A DNA stretch of 64,000 bases from positions 62,001 to 126,000 of the forward strand of contig NZ_CZPZ01000004.1 in NCBI RefSeq assembly GCF_001458775.1, given 5' to 3'. The notes beneath the pieces were generated by a model that ran no database searches, had not been told where the DNA came from, and saw only the letters and a list, made by a program, of their open reading frames with translations. This DNA comes from Candidatus Nitrospira nitrificans (GTDB lineage: Bacteria; Nitrospirota; Nitrospiria; Nitrospirales; Nitrospiraceae). Made by a program: the position numbers and the translations under genes. Shown here one piece after another: positions 63,671-64,000 of the stretch (its first letter is position 1; each line of letters starts with the position of its first letter).

Positions 63671-64000
63671 TTACCAATCCTGATACTTGGTCCCATCGAG
63701 CGCAAACTCCTCGCTTTGCGTCATCACATCATAAACATCCTCACCGCACCAGCTAGACGGCTTTGGACGATCCTTATAACAACGCAGTGCCCAATCGGAT
63801 TTTCCCGTTAGCGGGTCATTCGGCATCGTCCGCAAATAGCGCCTCACCGTGGCGCCTCGAACCGTCGCTTCCTGTCCCGTCAGTTTTACACCCAACAGCA
63901 CATCGAGAGACTTCGGATAGCCGTATGGCCCGGTCACTTCCTTACACGTCAAACGATTCTTTACGCAGACCACTCCGAGCAAAACGTCCCCATCACGATT
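63671..64000 (-). CDS. GspG-like prepilin, C-terminal part
   Basis: Open from the window edge (NRDGDVLLGVVCVKN) to the stop at 63671, ~109 residues. The motif RRYLRTMPNDPLTGKSDWALR parallels YLRTLPKDPFTNSPSSWQQI in the next prepilin, and GEDVYDVMTQSEEFALDGTKYQDW is the matching C-terminus. Four cysteines (VVCVKN, LTCKEV, LRCYKD, SWCGED) are a difference. The leader and hydrophobic helix are expected beyond the edge. Confidence 0.75.
   Translation of the reverse strand, partial: NRDGDVLLGVVCVKNRLTCKEVTGPYGYPKSLDVLLGVKLTGQEATVRGATVRRYLRTMPNDPLTGKSDWALRCYKDRPKPSSWCGEDVYDVMTQSEEFALDGTKYQDW

Overview
The window looks like a chromosomal segment of a Nitrospira-type bacterium (Nitrospirota). That assignment is inferred from gene content: a gap-pgk-tpiA-secG block, pyruvate phosphate dikinase, two-subunit glycyl-tRNA synthetase, a PilMNO-type secretion/pilus operon, and interspersed repeats ending in AACAGCCTGC, which I recall from Nitrospira genomes. 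I could not check it by search. Most of the DNA is GC-rich, single-copy core genome. No rRNA, tRNA or CRISPR array was seen.

Layout. 1-560: start of an RlmI-like rRNA methyltransferase, cut by the edge. 723-2384: a thiamine-diphosphate 2-oxoacid decarboxylase. 2632-6782: a four-gene compatible-solute operon (glucosyl-3-phosphoglycerate synthase-like enzyme, second glycosyltransferase, membrane-channel-like protein, HAD phosphatase). 6916-7633: a PIN toxin-antitoxin pair. 7659-11518: an outer-membrane lipoprotein operon (LPP20, LpoB-like, COG3014-like, LPP20/LpoB-like), followed by a caspase-fold TPR protein that has lost its catalytic cysteine (11960-13357). 13524-15642: acetyl-CoA synthetase and a small membrane protein. 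Their junction is duplicated 1.36 kb downstream, on the other side of a DUF4160/HTH pair whose first gene is frameshifted. 16877-24902 (minus): a tightly overlapping ppdK-ribD-esterase-secreted protein-MFS-small membrane protein-ribE operon. 25163-32173: glyQS, a broken IS3 orfA and mutS2. 32397-35890: gap-pgk-tpiA-secG. 35986-43046: ilvE, a PilZ protein, rplU-rpmA-obg-proB-nadD-rsfS and a LapA-LapB fusion; then bioB.

44160-49815 is an accessory island between bioB and galE. It holds a DUF4258/YgiT-type toxin-antitoxin pair, a homopolymer-frameshifted small gene, and a visibly AT-richer three-gene cassette at 45331-48422: a ParB-like protein, a putative PD-(D/E)XK-type nuclease and a D12-class adenine methyltransferase. 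This cassette is the best candidate here for an undescribed defence or restriction-modification-like system.

49882-55660 returns to core genes: galE, trmL, a YdjM-like membrane protein, a 58-residue small protein, a large protein of unknown function, and proA. 55973-64000 (minus) is a type II secretion/type IV pilus-like assembly operon (prepilins, LysM lipoprotein, GspF, GspE, PilM, PilN, PilO, a GspC/PilP-like protein, a minor prepilin) that continues past the right edge. No secretin is present in the visible part.

Four intergenic repeats (6826-6916, 11823-11959, 24919-25074, 25684-25806) share inverted ends; three share a central CTCAACGTAC decamer. They sit in convergent gaps or on both sides of one gene.
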